Under the pieces are notes generated by a model. The model saw only the letters and a list, made by a program, of their open reading frames with translations, was not told the origin of the DNA and ran no database searches. A program made the position numbers and the translations under genes. A stretch of 64,000 nucleotides of DNA from Saxibacter everestensis (lineage in GTDB: Bacteria > Actinomycetota > Actinomycetes > Actinomycetales > Brevibacteriaceae): NCBI RefSeq assembly GCF_025787225.1, contig NZ_CP090958.1:248001-312000 (forward strand). The letters run 5' to 3'. Below are positions 8,923 through 18,280 of this stretch, piece after piece; position 1 is the stretch's first letter; every line of letters starts with the position of its first letter.

Positions 8923-11244
8923 CTAGGCGAAGTGCTTCGGCAGCGTGCCTTCGTGCGCGATTCGTAGCTCCGACAGCGGGATGTTGAAAAGTCCTTGCAC
9001 ATCGAGCGACGAGGCGTCGGCGTCCGGCAGGCCACCGTCGTCTGCAACTCCGATCCGCAGGAACGGGTATCCGCGCGCCGTGCACATATCGCTGAACCGC
9101 ACTTCTTCGCTGCGTGGCACGGAGACGATGGCACGTGCGGTCGTCTCGGAGAACAGCACCGTGAACGCGTCGATGCCGTCACGCTCGCAGAGCTCGTCGA
9201 GCCAGACCCGCGCTCCCACTCCGAAGCGCAGCGCGCCTTCGACCAGGGCCTGCGCCAGGCCGCCCTCGGAGAGGTCATGAGCTGCGTCGATCATGCCATC
9301 GCGGGAGGCATTGATCAGGATTTCGCCAAGCTCGCGTTCGGCGGTCAGCTTCACGGCGGGCGGCCTCCCGCCGAGGTGCTGGTGTTCGACATCGGCCCAG
9401 GCAGAACCGTCGAGCTCATCTTCGGTGCTGCCCAGCAGATACAGGTTTTGACCCGGTTCGCGCCAGCCCGACGGCGTGCGACGGGCAACATCATCGAACA
9501 CGCCGAGTACGCCGACCACTGGCGTCGGATGGATGGCGACGCCGCCGGTCTGGTTGTACAGCGAGACATTTCCGCCGGTGACCGGGATGCCGAGTTCCTG
9601 GCAGGCGTCGGCCAGACCGCGGACCGCCTCGGAGAACTGCCACATCACTTCGGGATCCTCGGGAGAGCCGAAGTTCAGGCAATCGGTGACTGCCAATGGG
9701 CGCGCCCCGGAGGTGGCGACGTTGCGATAGGACTCGGCCAGCGCGAGCTGTGCGCCAGCATATGGGTCCAAGTAGCAGTAACGGCCATTCGCGTCCGTCG
9801 AGATGGCCACGCCCAGACCGGACTCCTCGTCGATCCGGATCACGCCGGCGTCGTCCGGGGTGGCCAGCGCGGTGTTGCCAAGCACGTAGCGGTCGTACTG
9901 ATCGGTGACCCAGTCGCGCGATGAAAGGTTAGGCGAAGCCGCCAGCCGCAGCACGACGTCGCGCAGCGGACGCGCGTCGCTATGCCGGTCCAGGCCCGCA
10001 ACCCGCACTCCGTTGGCCTGGGTGCCATCCAGCCACTCGGGCCGGTGGTAGGGGCGCTCGTACACCGGGCCGTCGTGGGCCACCGAGCGCGGCGGGACGT
10101 CGACGATCACGTCGCCGTGCCACTCGATCACCAGCCGGCCGGTGTCCGTGACCTCGCCAAGGACGGAGGATTCGACATCCCACTTGTCAGTGATGGCGAG
10201 GAACTCGTCGAGCTTGTCCGGCCGCACCACGGCCATCATCCGCTCCTGCGACTCCGACATCAGAATCTCTTCGGGCGTCAGCGTCGGGTCTCGCAACAGC
10301 ACATCGTCGAGTGCCACGTGCATGCCGCCATCGCCGTTGCTGGCCAGCTCGGATGTCGCGCAGGAAATGCCGGCGGCGCCGAGATCCTGGATCCCTTCGA
10401 CGACCTCGGCATGGAAGAGCTCGAGGCAGCACTCGATAAGTACCTTCTCGGCGAACGGATCGCCAACCTGAACGGCCGGGCGCTTGCTTGGCTTAGCGTC
10501 ATCGAACGACTCGGATGCAAGGATCGAAGCGCCACCGATGCCGTCGCCGCCGGTGCGCGCGCCGAAGAGCACGACCTTGTTGCCCTTGCCGGTGGCGTTG
10601 GCCAGCCGGATATCCTCGTGGCGCATTACGCCAACGGCCAGCGCGTTGACCAGCGGGTTGCCCTGGTAGACGGAATCGAACACGACCTCGCCGCCGATGT
10701 TCGGCAGGCCGAGGCAATTGCCATAACCGCCGACGCCTGCAACCACGCCATGAACGACGCGAGCGGTATCGGGATGGTCGATGGCGCCGAATCGGAGCTG
10801 ATCCATAACGGCCACTGGCCGGGCGCCCATCGAGATGATGTCACGCACGATGCCGCCAACGCCGGTCGCGGCACCCTGATACGGCTCGACGAAGCTTGGA
10901 TGGTTGTGGCTTTCGACCTTGAAGGTGACGGCCCAGCCGCCGCCGATGTCGACTACACCCGCGTTTTCGCCGATGCCGACCAGCAGGTGCTTCTTCATCT
11001 CGTCGGTGACCTTGTCGCCGAACTGTTTCAGGTGCACCTTGGACGACTTGTAGGAGCAGTGCTCGGACCACATGACTGAGTACATTGCCAGTTCGGCTGA
11101 AGTCGGACGGCGGCCGAGGACCTTCTTGATTGCCTGGTACTCGTCTGCCTTCAGGCCTAGCTCGGCGTAGGGCTGTTCAACGTCGGGATTGGCTGTCGCG
11201 AACTCGACGGTTTCGCGCACGCGCTTTTCGTTATCGGCGGTCAT
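8923..11244 (-). CDS. purL: Phosphoribosylformylglycinamidine synthase, large subunit
   Basis: 773 residues, the length of the small-type PurL that works with separate PurQ and PurS. It converts FGAR, ATP and glutamine-derived ammonia to FGAM, step four of purine synthesis. Typical blocks are visible: [12 protein letters not shown] near residue 55, KVESHNHPS near residue 110, and [13 protein letters not shown] near the C-terminus. purQ and purS lie about 10 kb away on the same strand (21534-22503), so the three-part enzyme is encoded at two places. A palindromic repeat lies about 60 bases upstream of its start. Confidence 0.97.
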   Translation of the reverse strand: MTADNEKRVRETVEFATANPDVEQPYAELGLKADEYQAIKKVLGRRPTSAELAMYSVMWSEHCSYKSSKVHLKQFGDKVTDEMKKHLLVGIGENAGVVDIGGGWAVTFKVESHNHPSFVEPYQGAATGVGGIVRDIISMGARPVAVMDQLRFGAIDHPDTARVVHGVVAGVGGYGNCLGLPNIGGEVVFDSVYQGNPLVNALAVGVMRHEDIRLANATGKGNKVVLFGARTGGDGIGGASILASESFDDAKPSKRPAVQVGDPFAEKVLIECCLELFHAEVVEGIQDLGAAGISCATSELASNGDGGMHVALDDVLLRDPTLTPEEILMSESQERMMAVVRPDKLDEFLAITDKWDVESSVLGEVTDTGRLVIEWHGDVIVDVPPRSVAHDGPVYERPYHRPEWLDGTQANGVRVAGLDRHSDARPLRDVVLRLAASPNLSSRDWVTDQYDRYVLGNTALATPDDAGVIRIDEESGLGVAISTDANGRYCYLDPYAGAQLALAESYRNVATSGARPLAVTDCLNFGSPEDPEVMWQFSEAVRGLADACQELGIPVTGGNVSLYNQTGGVAIHPTPVVGVLGVFDDVARRTPSGWREPGQNLYLLGSTEDELDGSAWADVEHQHLGGRPPAVKLTAERELGEILINASRDGMIDAAHDLSEGGLAQALVEGALRFGVGARVWLDELCERDGIDAFTVLFSETTARAIVSVPRSEEVRFSDMCTARGYPFLRIGVADDGGLPDADASSLDVQGLFNIPLSELRIAHEGTLPKHFA

Positions 11245-11306
11245 GCCTGCAATTCTGGTGGCCGGGACAAGTCCCCTAGATCCTATCGCGCCAGTCCTGA
11301 CCGGCG

Positions 11307-11372
11307 TGACTCGTAGGTTTGTCGCCGAATCGTGGGATCAAACCTACGAGTCAGCGACAAACGCACGAGTCA
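11307..11372. repeat. Intergenic palindromic repeat, family B, copy 1
   Basis: A 14-base perfect inverted repeat (TGACTCGTAGGTTT at 11307-11320, AAACCTACGAGTCA at 11340-11353) is nested in a wider one (TGACTCGT...TTTGTCGC pairing with GCGACAAA...ACGAGTCA, ending at 11372). A related element is at 30399-30458 and a looser one at 12482-12553. It lies between the divergent purL and DUF2332 genes, so it is not in terminator position here; it may be a regulatory site or a mobile palindrome. Confidence 0.7.
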
Positions 11373-11428
11373 GCCAGGCCACAGCCACGAGCCAGTCAGC
11401 GAACGCAGCCACAGGTTTACTCTGAACT

Positions 11429-12430
11429 ATGGAATCAGAAGTCGCCGATACTGAGACCGCACGCCGATATGAGCAATTTGCCCGCGATGAGGCCCCAGGC
11501 CGCTCGGAGCTCTACGGTGAGTTTGCGGCGGGGGTGGCTCGGGACGAGGACCTGCTCACCAGGATCGACCAGCTGCCGATCGTGAAGCGACAGCCGAATC
11601 TCCTGTTCGCAGCCGTTCGTGCGGTGACAGGCCTGGCGGCGTCGTACGACGATTTCCGCCAGCGCTTCTTTTCCCGGACTGATCAGGTGCTCGACATTAT
11701 GAGGCGTCGGGCGACCCAGACCAATGAGTGCGCCCGCACCGCGGCCATCCTGCCCGTGCTCGGCGAGCTGGACGGTCCGATTGCGCTGATCGAAGTAGGC
11801 GCCTCGGCAGGGCTGTGCCTGAATCCGGACAAGTACCGGATGACGTACCGCGATGTCGAGGGTGCCGCGCTGCAGTCCGTCGGCCCGGAGGGGTCGCCGG
11901 TCCGGCTGGACTGCACCGTTGAGGGACGACCGCCTTTGCCCAAACGGATGCCGAACGTCGTCTGGCGGGCGGGCCTCGACCTGAATCCGCTCGACGTCAC
12001 CGATCCGGACGATGTCGCTTGGCTGCAGGCTCTGGTGTGGCCCGAGCAGACAGAGCGGGCCGAACGACTGAAGGCAGCGATCGAGGTCGCCCGCGCCGAA
12101 CCACCGGACCTTCGACGTGGGGACCTCACCCGCGATCTCAATGCGCTATTGGCCGAGGTTCCGGACGGCGTCCTGCCGGTTGTGTTTCATACCGCAGTTC
12201 TGGCGTATGTTCCGGACGAGGAACGACAGAAATTCGTCGACGAGCGGATGAGTCAGAAGGCGGTGTGGATCAGCCAGGAGGGACAGTCCGTGATGCCGTT
12301 GCCCGGCGGACCGACGGCGTATGACTCCGGCAAAGATCGTTCCCGGTTCCTGTTAGCCGTTAATGGCGAACCGATCGGCCTGACCGAACCACACGGCGGT
12401 TACCTTCGCTGGTTCGCCCACACGCTTTAG
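11429..12430 (+). CDS. DUF2332 family protein
   Basis: 333 residues. The sequence fits the actinobacterial DUF2332 family of unknown function: an N-terminal helical part, then ALIEVGASAGLCLNPDKYR (about residues 116-134), and a later GVLPVVFHTAVLAYV strand. The GASAG turn resembles the glycine-rich loop of SAM-dependent methyltransferases, so a methyltransferase-like fold is possible but unproven. It is a single gene, divergent from purL and convergent with the LysR gene. Confidence 0.8.
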   Translation: MESEVADTETARRYEQFARDEAPGRSELYGEFAAGVARDEDLLTRIDQLPIVKRQPNLLFAAVRAVTGLAASYDDFRQRFFSRTDQVLDIMRRRATQTNECARTAAILPVLGELDGPIALIEVGASAGLCLNPDKYRMTYRDVEGAALQSVGPEGSPVRLDCTVEGRPPLPKRMPNVVWRAGLDLNPLDVTDPDDVAWLQALVWPEQTERAERLKAAIEVARAEPPDLRRGDLTRDLNALLAEVPDGVLPVVFHTAVLAYVPDEERQKFVDERMSQKAVWISQEGQSVMPLPGGPTAYDSGKDRSRFLLAVNGEPIGLTEPHGGYLRWFAHTL

Positions 12431-12481
12431 ATCGCGCGGCTTTGGGCTAGCGGCGCCCTGACGGGAATTCCGGCCGGGCCC

Positions 12482-12553
12482 CTGACTCGTGGCTTCGTGG
12501 CTGAGTCGTCGGTTATTTCCCACGATTCGGCCACTTAGCCACGATTCAGCCAC
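12482..12553. terminator. Inverted repeats between convergent genes (possible bidirectional terminator)
   Basis: The arm GTGGCTGAGTCGT (12497-12509) can pair with ACGATTCGGCCAC (12522-12534) or with the better match ACGATTCAGCCAC (12541-12553). The block separates the DUF2332 gene and the LysR gene, which converge here. No clear T-run follows. Its words (GACTCGTGG, ACGATTC) recall the family B palindromes at 11307 and 30399. Confidence 0.45.
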
Positions 12554-12590
12554 TTCACGACTGTGGCCGACGACCGACGGGAGCTAACCG

Positions 12591-13505
12591 CTACGGCTCG
12601 TCGACCGCCGCCCGTTTGAACGCCTCGGCCACGGCCGTCACGCTGTGCCGTTCCAGGCTTGCCGTCCGGACCACCAACACTATTCGCCGCCTGGTCGACT
12701 TCGGGAACGGCATCAGGGCGGACTTCGTGCTGCGGAGCTGCAGCATTCGCCGGGCTACCGGTGTGATGCCGACCCCGGCCTCGGCGAGGGCTATCGCCAC
12801 GGCGCTATCCGTGACCTGATGGACAACCCGCGGCTCAAAGCCGGAACGGACGCAGGCAACCCGCATCGCCCGGCCCAGGTATGAATCCGGCGGCGCCAGA
12901 ATCCAATCACTTTCCCTGGCAAGTTTGCGTCGCCGGGCTGGCGAGCTTGGAACCTCGAAGGTGTCGGCGGCATAGGGGAGCGCCATCAGCATCTCCTCTT
13001 CCTCCAGCGGGATGATCGTCGTGCCGCGCTGCGGAGTCTCGGGCGCATCCGGGTAGTCGACGCCAAGCGCGAGGTCGACGGCGCCACGCACCACGGCCAT
13101 CGTCATCTGATCGACGCCGATCTCTTGGGTGTGCACCCGGATGTTCGGTGCGGATTCCTGCAGCAGTAACAGCCCCCGGGGCACTAAGGTGACGGCCGCC
13201 GATCCGAACACGCCGAGCCGAAGCTCCGTGGACTGCTGTTGCTCGTCCTCGGACATGGCCGCGCGTGCCTCGGCCTCGGCATTAAGAATGGCCTCTACGT
13301 GCCGGACCAGTACGTGCCCAGCGTCCGTGAGCAACAAGTTCCTTCCGTCGCGCAGGAACAGCTGCCGCGGAACGCTGGCTTCCAGCGCCGCCATCTGCTG
13401 CGAAACTGCGCCAATGCTGTAGCCAAGCGCCTCGGCTGCGGCGGCCATCGTGCCGCGCTGGCTCAACGCCTGAAAGGTCCTCATCTGGTTCAGAGTCCAG
13501 CTCAC
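12591..13505 (-). CDS. LysR family transcriptional regulator
   Basis: 304 residues: an N-terminal winged helix-turn-helix (LNQMRTFQALSQRGTMAAAAEALGYS... and the recognition helix region to about residue 60), then a periplasmic-binding-like effector domain. Starts at GTG 13505. It is divergent from the oxidase/dehydrogenase/permease/reductase genes at 13614-19297, the classic arrangement in which a LysR protein controls the neighbouring operon and itself. The effector is probably an intermediate of that pathway (inference). Confidence 0.93.
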   Translation of the reverse strand: MSWTLNQMRTFQALSQRGTMAAAAEALGYSIGAVSQQMAALEASVPRQLFLRDGRNLLLTDAGHVLVRHVEAILNAEAEARAAMSEDEQQQSTELRLGVFGSAAVTLVPRGLLLLQESAPNIRVHTQEIGVDQMTMAVVRGAVDLALGVDYPDAPETPQRGTTIIPLEEEEMLMALPYAADTFEVPSSPARRRKLARESDWILAPPDSYLGRAMRVACVRSGFEPRVVHQVTDSAVAIALAEAGVGITPVARRMLQLRSTKSALMPFPKSTRRRIVLVVRTASLERHSVTAVAEAFKRAAVDEP

Positions 13506-13520
13506 TTTAGAATTCCTAAA
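13506..13520. promoter_or_regulatory. LysR-box-like palindrome at the divergent promoter
   Basis: TTTAG-AATTC-CTAAA is an interrupted palindrome with the T-N11-A form of LysR boxes. It touches the regulator's own start codon. The surrounding 13506-13560 stretch is markedly AT-rich for this genome, as expected for a divergent promoter. Binding is inferred from position and form only. Confidence 0.5.
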
Positions 13521-13613
13521 CGAAGTCGTATAAGTAATTTCGATTGACCTGAATACTAATCTCTAGCAGCATGAGTGTCACGGCGCGGCCACATGGCGGC
13601 CGGGGAGAAAGCA

Positions 13614-14909
13614 ATGGCGCTGGTCTCTTACTCAATCGAGGTGTTCATGGTTCCTGATCTCGCACCATCCGATGACGAGCGTGCGGCCGCCCAAGGGAGT
13701 GCAGGCGCCCAAGGGAGCGCGGCCGCCCCAGAGCGTGCTGCCGCCCAAGGGAGCGCAGGCGCCCTGCCGACACATGCCGATGTCGTGATCATCGGCGCGG
13801 GCGTCATGGGTACCAGCGCCGCCTACTTCCTGGCTAGCGCCGGCATCCGGAACATCGTCGTCGTCGACAGCGGTGCCGTGGGGCAAGGGTCCTCGGCGAA
13901 GCCGCTTGGCGGCATCAGGGCTACTTTCTCCGACAGCGCGAATATCGAGCTGGGCAAGCACAGCCTCGACGAGTATCTGCGATTCGAACAGGACTTCGGC
14001 GTCGATGTCGGGGTGGATCAGGTCGGCTATTTGTTCCTGGTGCGCAATGAAAGCGACCTGCAGGCCTGCGAGAACGGGGTGAAACTTCAGAATGATCTCG
14101 GCGCCGCCAGCCGAATGGTGACTACTGCCGAAGCCGCCCAGATTTGCCCTTTCATTGACCCGGCGTCGATCTGCGCCGCCTCATACTCGCCAGAGGATGG
14201 CTACGCCGTCCCCGGCCGCGTGGTCAATGCCTACGCCGACGCCGCACGCGCGCTAGGAGTACGCATTCATCCGCACTGCGCGGTCGAGGCGATCGATACC
14301 ACGGCAGGTCAGGTGACCGCAGTCCATACCGCCGGCGGTGAGATAAAGACTCCGGTCGTGGTGTGCGCGGCGGGAGCCTGGTCGGAAAAGATCGGCGCGA
14401 TGGCCGGGGTGGCCCTGCCGGTCACTCCGGTTAAGCGTCAGATCGGCTTCACCCCGCAGCGCTCCACCCCATTTCCACGCGTACCCTTCACCCTTGATCT
14501 GGCCAGCACGCTGTACTTTCACAACAACCGCAACGGAATGCTGTTCGGGATGTCCGACAATCGGCAGCCGGCGGGGTTCGATCTCGAATACAGCACTGAA
14601 TGGCTTGAGCCCTTCCGTGCGGTCGCAGCGAAATGCGCGCCGGAATTGGCGGACCTTGAGGTCGTTTCGGGCTGGGCCGGGCTGTACGAAGTCACCCCGG
14701 ACCACAACGCGCTGATCGGCAGGAGTGACACGGTCGAGGGCTTTATCTACGCCACCGGTTTTTCCGGTCACGGCTTCCTGCAGGCGCCGGGCGTCGGCGA
14801 GCTGGTCCGGGACCTCTACCTGGGCCGCGAGTCATTTATGGACGCTTCTGCTTTCCGCGCCGACCGGTTCCAGCTGCAACAGCTGGTCCACGAGACGCAC
14901 ATCATTTGA
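13614..14909 (+). CDS. FAD-dependent amine/amino-acid oxidase (DAO family)
   Basis: About 431 residues. A Rossmann FAD motif (DVVIIGAGVMGTSAAYFLA) and the C-terminal GFSGHGFLQAPGVGELVRDL block put it in the D-amino-acid/sarcosine oxidase superfamily, which oxidises secondary or primary amines. With an ALDH7 dehydrogenase and a mu-crystallin-like reductase next to it, L-pipecolate oxidation to piperideine-6-carboxylate is a reasonable guess; sarcosine, proline or glycine-type substrates are alternatives. The ATG at 13614 has GGGGAGA before it. The first ~40 residues after that start are an odd repeat rich in Ala, Gly, Gln and Ser, encoded by imperfect tandem DNA repeats, so translation could also begin later. 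Confidence 0.85.
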   Translation: MALVSYSIEVFMVPDLAPSDDERAAAQGSAGAQGSAAAPERAAAQGSAGALPTHADVVIIGAGVMGTSAAYFLASAGIRNIVVVDSGAVGQGSSAKPLGGIRATFSDSANIELGKHSLDEYLRFEQDFGVDVGVDQVGYLFLVRNESDLQACENGVKLQNDLGAASRMVTTAEAAQICPFIDPASICAASYSPEDGYAVPGRVVNAYADAARALGVRIHPHCAVEAIDTTAGQVTAVHTAGGEIKTPVVVCAAGAWSEKIGAMAGVALPVTPVKRQIGFTPQRSTPFPRVPFTLDLASTLYFHNNRNGMLFGMSDNRQPAGFDLEYSTEWLEPFRAVAAKCAPELADLEVVSGWAGLYEVTPDHNALIGRSDTVEGFIYATGFSGHGFLQAPGVGELVRDLYLGRESFMDASAFRADRFQLQQLVHETHII

Positions 14910-15002
14910 ACTCAACCCTTGCCCGCGGCAGAGGTCTGTCGAAGTCAGCCGCCGTCACCGCCACCCACCAGCCATAACCCGCCAGAAACGAAGAGGAAAA
15001 TC

Positions 15003-16535
15003 ATGACCGCACAGAACTTGCCGACCGGCGAAGACATCAACTCGCTGCTGGAGAAGAGCCTGCTCGCCTGCGGCGTCGACCTCGACGCAGTCCGGGGTGA
15101 CTATCCGACGCGCAGCCCGTTAACCGGCTCGCCGTTGCTCTCCGTCCGATCCGACGACCACAGCCAAATCGACGCGATGATCTCCGAAGCGCAGCAGGCC
15201 TTTCTGACCTGGCGTGATGTTCCGGCGCCTGCCCGCGGCGCTCTGGTCAAGCGTTGGGCCGAACTGCTCACCGAGCACAAGGCTGACCTCGCCAACGTGA
15301 TCACCGCGCAGGCCGGGAAAATCACCTCGGAGGCGCTCGGCGAGGTGCAGGAGATGATCGACATCTGTGACCTGGCGGTCGGCCAGTCCCGGCAGCTGTT
15401 CGGTAAGACGATGCCGTCGGAACGCCCCGGTCATCGGTTGATGGAGACCTGGCACCCGCTGGGAGTCGTCGGTGTTATCTCCGCATTCAACTTCCCGGCG
15501 GCGGTCTGGTCCTGGAACACCGCGCTTGCGCTGGTCTGCGGCAATACCGTGGTGTGGAAACCTTCTGAGAACGCCCAGCTGACGGCGCTTGCCGCCGATG
15601 CCCTGCTGGCCCGCGCTGTGCGGGATGTCGGAGCGCCCGCCGGGCTGCATCACGTGGTCTGTGCGGAGCGGGCTGGCGGGGAACAACTTGTCGACGATGA
15701 GCGTGTCGCACTGCTTTCGGCCACCGGGTCGGTCCGGATGGGCAAGGAGGTGGCGCCGCGCGTAGCCGGGCGGTTCGGGCGGCTGCTGCTGGAACTGGGC
15801 GGTAACAACGGGGCAATTGTCGCGCCATCTGCCGATCTCGACCTCACGGTTCGCGGCGTCGTCTTCGCCGCTGCCGGCACGGCGGGGCAGCGCTGCACCT
15901 CCCTGCGCCGGTTGATAGTGCACGAGAGCATTGCCGACCAGCTGGTCGACCGGATCGTCGCGGCGTACCGGACCCTGAGCATCGGTAATCCGCTGGACGA
16001 TGGCACGCTCGTCGGACCGCTGATCAATCAAGCGTCCTTCGAGGGAATGCAGAAGGCGCTGGAGCAGGCGCGCGCGGATGGCGGGGACGTGCTTGTCGGC
16101 GGAAGCCGGGTGCTCGCGGACGCCGCGGAAGAGGCGTACTACGTCGAGCCGGCCGTGGTGCGGATGCCGGCGCAAACAGAGGTGGTCCGGGCTGAAACGT
16201 TCGCACCAATCCTTTATGTCATGACGTATTCGGACTTCGACGAGGCAATCGAGCTGCACAACGGAGTCCCGCAGGGATTGTCATCCGCTGTTTTCACCAA
16301 CGATCAGGCCGAGGCGGAACGGTTCCTGTCTTCCGGCGGCTCCGATTGCGGGATCGCGAACGTCAACATCGGCACGTCGGGCGCGGAAATCGGCGGCGGG
16401 TTCGGCGGCGAAAAGGAGACCGGCGGCGGGCGTGAATCCGGCTCGGACTCATGGCGGGCATACATGCGGCCGGCGACGAATACGGTGAACTATTCCGGGG
16501 AGCTTCCGCTGGCCCAGGGAGTAAAGTTCGTGTAG
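15003..16535 (+). CDS. ALDH7-type aldehyde dehydrogenase (piperideine-6-carboxylate dehydrogenase-like)
   Basis: 510 residues, NAD(P)-dependent. It has the antiquitin/AmaB hallmarks: ELGGNNG rather than ELGGK, and GTAGQRCTSLRR around catalytic Cys298. Enzymes with these motifs oxidise alpha-aminoadipate semialdehyde (open form of piperideine-6-carboxylate) to 2-aminoadipate in lysine breakdown. The ATG at 15003 follows a GAGG site 8 bases upstream. It sits 93 bases after the oxidase and 59 bases before the permease on the same strand. Family assignment is firm; the exact substrate is inferred. Confidence 0.88.
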   Translation: MTAQNLPTGEDINSLLEKSLLACGVDLDAVRGDYPTRSPLTGSPLLSVRSDDHSQIDAMISEAQQAFLTWRDVPAPARGALVKRWAELLTEHKADLANVITAQAGKITSEALGEVQEMIDICDLAVGQSRQLFGKTMPSERPGHRLMETWHPLGVVGVISAFNFPAAVWSWNTALALVCGNTVVWKPSENAQLTALAADALLARAVRDVGAPAGLHHVVCAERAGGEQLVDDERVALLSATGSVRMGKEVAPRVAGRFGRLLLELGGNNGAIVAPSADLDLTVRGVVFAAAGTAGQRCTSLRRLIVHESIADQLVDRIVAAYRTLSIGNPLDDGTLVGPLINQASFEGMQKALEQARADGGDVLVGGSRVLADAAEEAYYVEPAVVRMPAQTEVVRAETFAPILYVMTYSDFDEAIELHNGVPQGLSSAVFTNDQAEAERFLSSGGSDCGIANVNIGTSGAEIGGGFGGEKETGGGRESGSDSWRAYMRPATNTVNYSGELPLAQGVKFV

Positions 16536-16594
16536 CGCAGCGTCAGGAAGAAACTCCAACGATGAAGTTTTAGCCTCCAGAGATCGAGGATTCC

Positions 16595-18070
16595 ATGAGC
16601 GTCAACAAGAGTGCGGCAAAAGGCGGCGGACTGTTCAGCACGTCTGAGCGCGGGATATTCCGAAGAACTCTCCCCAATGAGCAGACCGGGGAAGAGAAGA
16701 TGCTGAGGTCTCTCAGTCTGGTCAATCTGACGATGATCGGTGTCGGTGCGATCATCGGGGCCGGAATCTTCACCCTGGCGGGCGTCGTGGCGAAGGGCAC
16801 CGCCGGCCCGGCCGTTGTCATATCGTTCGTGCTGGCCGGGCTGGCTTCGCTCGCGGCGGCGTTCGCCTATGCGGAATTCGCCAGTATGGTGCCGCGGGCG
16901 GGATCGTCATATACGTATGGCGCGGCAACGCTCGGCGAGGTCGTCGGCTGGGCGATCGGTTGGGACCTGCTGCTGGAGTACACCGCAATTGTGGCTGCCG
17001 TGGCGATCAGCGTTTCCGGTTACGTTGGCTACTTTCTGAATGCGATGGGCCTGAGCCTGCCGACCTGGGCGCTCGGCGCACCGGGATCCGGCGAAGGCCA
17101 TGTCCTCGACGTCGGCGCGATTATCGTCTGCCTTCTGGTGGCGTTCATGCTCTCCCGCGGCACCAAGACCTCGGCCAGATTCGAGACAGTGCTGACCATG
17201 ATCAAGATCGCGATCGTGCTGGTCGTCATTATTGTCGGCGTGTTCTTTGTCGACCTCGGAAACCTATCGCCGTTCGCGCCGTTCGGCGTCGCGGGGATCA
17301 TGTCGGGCGCGGCCGTCGTCTTCTTCGCCGTGTTCGGGTACGACGCACTGAGCACTGCGGCTGAAGAGTCGAAGAACGCGCGCAAGATGCTGCCGAAGGC
17401 GATGATGTGGTCGCTCGGCATTTCGATGGTGCTCTATGTCGGCGTCTCGCTCGTGCTCGCAGGCATGGTTCCCTACGCAGAGATCGACGAGCAGAGCGGT
17501 ATCTCCTCGGCATTCGAAGTGCACGGCATGGGCTGGCTGGCTAACGTGATTGCGCTGGGCGCGATCGTCGGCATCGTCACGGTTTGTTTCTCGTTCATGA
17601 TGGCCGGAGCCAGGCTCTGGTACTCACTGAGCCGCGACGGTCTGATGCCGAAGTGGTTTGGCGCGATCCATCACAAGAGCCGGATTCCACACCGGCCCAC
17701 CTGGCTGATCGGCATTCTGGCCGCAGTGCTCGGCGGGCTGCTGCCGATCCAGTACGTCGCCGAGCTGATCAACATCGGCGTGCTGTCCGCGTTCGTGGTG
17801 ATCAGTATCTCGGTAATCGTGCTGCGCTATCGCAAGCCGAACCTGAAGCGCGGCTTCAAGGTGCCGGGAATGCCGGTCGTCCCGGCGCTCGGCGTGCTCT
17901 TCTCGCTGTACCTGATCAGCCTGCTGCCATCGGAGACCTTCTTGCGGTTCTTCGGCTGGATGGTGCTCGGCATGATTGTCTACGCGGTGTATGGGTACCG
18001 GAACACCCGGAAAGTGATGCCCGGCGGCTCGATAAACATCGAGGACGTCAACAAGATGACGGACAACTGA
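16595..18070 (+). CDS. APC family amino acid permease
   Basis: 491 residues with about 12 membrane helices. The first helix carries the APC substrate-binding turn (IGVGAIIGAGIFTLAG, about residues 49-64), followed by EFASMVPRAGSSYTY, both typical of YfnA/CAT-type cationic amino acid permeases. It lies inside the presumed lysine/pipecolate operon and so probably imports its substrate (inference from context). Confidence 0.92.
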   Translation: MSVNKSAAKGGGLFSTSERGIFRRTLPNEQTGEEKMLRSLSLVNLTMIGVGAIIGAGIFTLAGVVAKGTAGPAVVISFVLAGLASLAAAFAYAEFASMVPRAGSSYTYGAATLGEVVGWAIGWDLLLEYTAIVAAVAISVSGYVGYFLNAMGLSLPTWALGAPGSGEGHVLDVGAIIVCLLVAFMLSRGTKTSARFETVLTMIKIAIVLVVIIVGVFFVDLGNLSPFAPFGVAGIMSGAAVVFFAVFGYDALSTAAEESKNARKMLPKAMMWSLGISMVLYVGVSLVLAGMVPYAEIDEQSGISSAFEVHGMGWLANVIALGAIVGIVTVCFSFMMAGARLWYSLSRDGLMPKWFGAIHHKSRIPHRPTWLIGILAAVLGGLLPIQYVAELINIGVLSAFVVISISVIVLRYRKPNLKRGFKVPGMPVVPALGVLFSLYLISLLPSETFLRFFGWMVLGMIVYAVYGYRNTRKVMPGGSINIEDVNKMTDN

Positions 18071-18280
18071 TCGCGCCTGGGTTTCGGCCGCGTCGGCGTT
18101 ACGTCTCGGTTCGTTGCAGTCGGCCTGGGTTCTTCGTGGGCCATCTGCGACAAACTGAGACCTCGCGGGCCGCCATCAACCGACTGGACCGGCTTGTCGC
18201 TGGGCGGCTATCGGCGCACTTCGAGAACGGATGCCGGACGCCATGGCAGCACGACGCGCTCCTCGTGTGAGGATTTCAGA

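Noticed and set aside
8178-8987. 269-codon plus-strand frame
   Set aside because: It covers the minus-strand hypothetical gene, whose ribosome binding site and conserved WWAQ motif are better evidence.
9982-11079. Long plus-strand frames opposite purL (also 8995-9924)
   Set aside because: They lie entirely within purL on the other strand and show no motif.
15120-16259. 379-codon minus-strand frame opposite the ALDH7 gene
   Set aside because: Shadow of a gene with clear catalytic motifs.
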